A DNA stretch of 64,000 nucleotides from an uncultured Pirellulaceae bacterium (GTDB lineage Bacteria; Planctomycetota; Planctomycetia; Pirellulales; Pirellulaceae): contig CALCJM010000108.1 of assembly GCA_937967505.1 (NCBI GenBank), positions 1 to 64,000 of the forward strand, given 5' to 3'. Positions 62,670-64,000 of the stretch are shown here, piece by piece. The notes below the pieces were generated by a model. It was given only the letters and a program-made list of their open reading frames with translations, was not told the origin of the DNA and did not search any database. Every line of letters starts with the position of its first letter. Positions within the stretch are counted from its first letter, which is position 1. The position numbers were made by a program, and so were the translations under genes.

Positions 62670-63443
62670 CTACTCTTGCAGTTGATCGAGCTTGGCCAGC
62701 ATCGCTTTGATAGAGGGTCGATCAGCCGTCATGTCCGCACCGACATACGCGAACTTGACATTGCCTTGCTTGTCGATCAGGTACGTTGACGGATGCGCGT
62801 GTTTGCTGTGAATATCGAAGTAGTCTGTCGCGGCGAAATCCTTGTCCAGCACGATTGGGAATGGAACTTGATCGACTTGCTCTTTTTCCGTTTTCAATGC
62901 GGCTTCAATAAACTCATCAAGATGATCTTCTGCCCCCGGGTAAACGACAATCACTTCACAATCTCGTTGCTCAAATTTCTCATAATTGACAACCAGCCGC
63001 GATGTCTGCGTCTTGCAAAACGGACACAGCATTCCATTAAATCCCTCGGTGAATACGAGGATAATGTTTTTTTGACCGATGAAGTCAGCCAGTTTAATCT
63101 GATTCCCGTCTTTGGTCGAAAAGACCAACTCGCTAATGGATTTTGGTTTTTCAATATTAGATTCTACTGTGTCTTTGAATTTCATGTCCTTCGGGGCAGG
63201 GAATTTCATCTTTCCCATTCCTGCCATCCCCGCCATCGCCGGTTTCGCGACTACCGGTGTGCCGGCTTCCGCTTGACTGGATTCGTCCTGCTGCGGTTCT
63301 TCTAACGGTAGTGCGGTCTGATCGGTTATGGTTTTCGAATCCCCCACCGTCTGAACTTCTGAAACCGATTGGTCACAACCTGCAGCGGAAAGTGTGGAAA
63401 GCAGGAAAATGCCAATGCCAAGTCTCAATAATGTTGCATTCAT
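62670..63443 (-). CDS. Peroxiredoxin/thioredoxin-like lipoprotein
   Basis: A 257-aa lipoprotein. The signal MNATLLRLGIGIFLLSTLSA leads to the lipobox AAGC. An acidic linker and a Met/Gly/Ala patch (PAMAGMAGMGKMKFPAP) precede an AhpC/TSA-type thioredoxin fold from about 110. Its active site is FNGMLCPFCKTQTSR, with both Cys of CPFC present. The fold's end has HAHPSTYLIDKQGNVKFAYV, with the cis-Pro-like site before STYLID. It would reduce peroxides or disulfides outside the membrane. It is the first gene of an operon with the Ser/Thr kinase. Confidence 0.88.
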   Translation of the reverse strand: MNATLLRLGIGIFLLSTLSAAGCDQSVSEVQTVGDSKTITDQTALPLEEPQQDESSQAEAGTPVVAKPAMAGMAGMGKMKFPAPKDMKFKDTVESNIEKPKSISELVFSTKDGNQIKLADFIGQKNIILVFTEGFNGMLCPFCKTQTSRLVVNYEKFEQRDCEVIVVYPGAEDHLDEFIEAALKTEKEQVDQVPFPIVLDKDFAATDYFDIHSKHAHPSTYLIDKQGNVKFAYVGADMTADRPSIKAMLAKLDQLQE

Positions 63444-63706
63444 GAATCGTAGCCCTTGAGTGAAAACGTTGCGTCAACCTTGAAACGGAGCGATCGGTCG
63501 TTTCGGGTCGTATTGTATCCCATTCATCATTGCAGAAGTGAATAACTTTTGAGAACTCGAATTTGGCCTTAACACGCCTTAACGGACAAGTTTTTCAGGC
63601 CCCGGGGCCGCTGTACTATTTATCAGATTCCTAAAATTTTATTCCGTAAGGCCAAGATACGCTGCCCGTCTACTGGCTCGTAACTGATTAAGCAAAGGCC
63701 AAAGTC

Positions 63707-64000
63707 ATGAACAAACCTGTTATTGATTTGATTATCCCGGCGCTCAATGAAGAGGCCTCGATTCCACTGGTTTTGAAAGACTTGCCCCCCATCGTGAGGA
63801 CAATTTTCGTGGTTGACAACGGATCCACGGATAACACTGCAGAAGTCGCTAGGTCGCACGGTGCGGTCGTTGTTTCTGAAGCTCAGCGCGGTTACGGTGC
63901 GGCCTGCCTGGCAGGAATGGCCGCCATCGAGAAACAGATTGGCACCGGAATCGCTGCTCCGGAAATCGTTGCATTTCTGGATGCTGATTACAGCGACCAC
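63707..64000 (+). CDS. Family 2 glycosyltransferase (partial)
   Basis: The first 98 codons of a GT2 enzyme cut by the window edge. The nucleotide-sugar site is shown by IIPALNEEASIP, FVVDNGSTDNTAEVA, and the DxD-type metal motif FLDADYSDH near the end. It resembles dolichol/polyprenyl-phosphate mannosyl or glucosyl transferases, which make the lipid-linked sugars used by GT-C enzymes such as the one at 49718. The ATG at 63707 (MNKPVIDLII) has no good Shine-Dalgarno. A 263-base gap separates it from the divergent lipoprotein gene. Confidence 0.85.
   Translation, partial: MNKPVIDLIIPALNEEASIPLVLKDLPPIVRTIFVVDNGSTDNTAEVARSHGAVVVSEAQRGYGAACLAGMAAIEKQIGTGIAAPEIVAFLDADYSDH

Noticed and set aside
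1-64000. CRISPR arrays, tRNA or rRNA genes, prophage or complete insertion sequences
   Set aside because: None was found: no regularly spaced direct repeats, no cloverleaf recognised by eye, and no transposase or phage genes. A tRNA scan by program would be more sensitive.

Overview
The window reads as a chromosomal segment of a planctomycete, probably a marine Pirellulales-type bacterium. The evidence is a variant LEPR motif (GLESRQMLA) at the start of a large RTX protein, a MoxR/DUF58/VWA block next to a tandem DUF4159 protein, Tat-exported Gfo/Idh/MocA oxidoreductases, DUF3179 and DUF547 proteins, a Hanks kinase with a single membrane anchor, and many small lipoproteins. GC is moderate. 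Shine-Dalgarno sequences are present before some genes and absent before others. Species assignment is inference.

Layout. 1-7.6 kb (minus strand): a chemosensory operon of the Pil/Chp type. In transcription order it has a TPR plus low-complexity response regulator, an unknown helical protein, a stand-alone receiver (PilH/CheY type), a CheW/PilI coupling protein, a PilJ-type chemoreceptor with a C-terminal BLUF blue-light domain, and the Hpt start of a CheA/ChpA kinase that runs off the window. 7.7-15.2 kb: a 51-codon gene, an M16 peptidase, and a two-gene plus-strand block ending in a 1257-aa secretin that could form the outer-membrane pore of a pilus or type II system. 15.4-24 kb: TPR protein, sulfotransferase, AMP nucleosidase, an SRP RNA on the minus strand, threonine synthase, an RTX-repeat metallopeptidase, a pseudouridine synthase and YaaA. 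24-36.4 kb: AsnRS, an Nramp-like transporter without the usual metal-binding motifs, oxidoreductases, a His-rich lipoprotein, CysK, a lipoprotein-type histone-deacetylase-fold enzyme, YchF and a CNT nucleoside transporter. 36.5-45.8 kb: a DUF4159 protein divergent from a MoxR, DUF58, BatA-like and VWA/GATase-like operon. 46-52 kb: galactokinase, an SGNH hydrolase broken by an in-frame TAG, exported MsrA-MsrB, a GT-C glycosyltransferase and a small lipoprotein. 52-64 kb: a DUF3179 protein with an in-frame TGA at a CxxC cysteine, STAS, DUF547 with a flavin/Fe-S membrane fusion, glutamate dehydrogenase, a Ser/Thr kinase with a peroxiredoxin-like lipoprotein, and the start of a GT2.

The main points are: (1) the BLUF-chemoreceptor in a Chp-like operon, which suggests light-guided surface motility; (2) the DUF3179 gene, a candidate selenoprotein with Y-U-T-L-C-G and a small stem-loop at the right distance; (3) a roughly 106-bp palindromic element with terminal inverted repeats, found seven times in gene gaps; (4) an SRP RNA gene with an unusual apical loop. 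Redox repair recurs in the second half (MsrAB, peroxiredoxin-like lipoprotein, flavin/Fe-S fusion, DUF3179), mostly on proteins predicted to be exported or membrane-bound.
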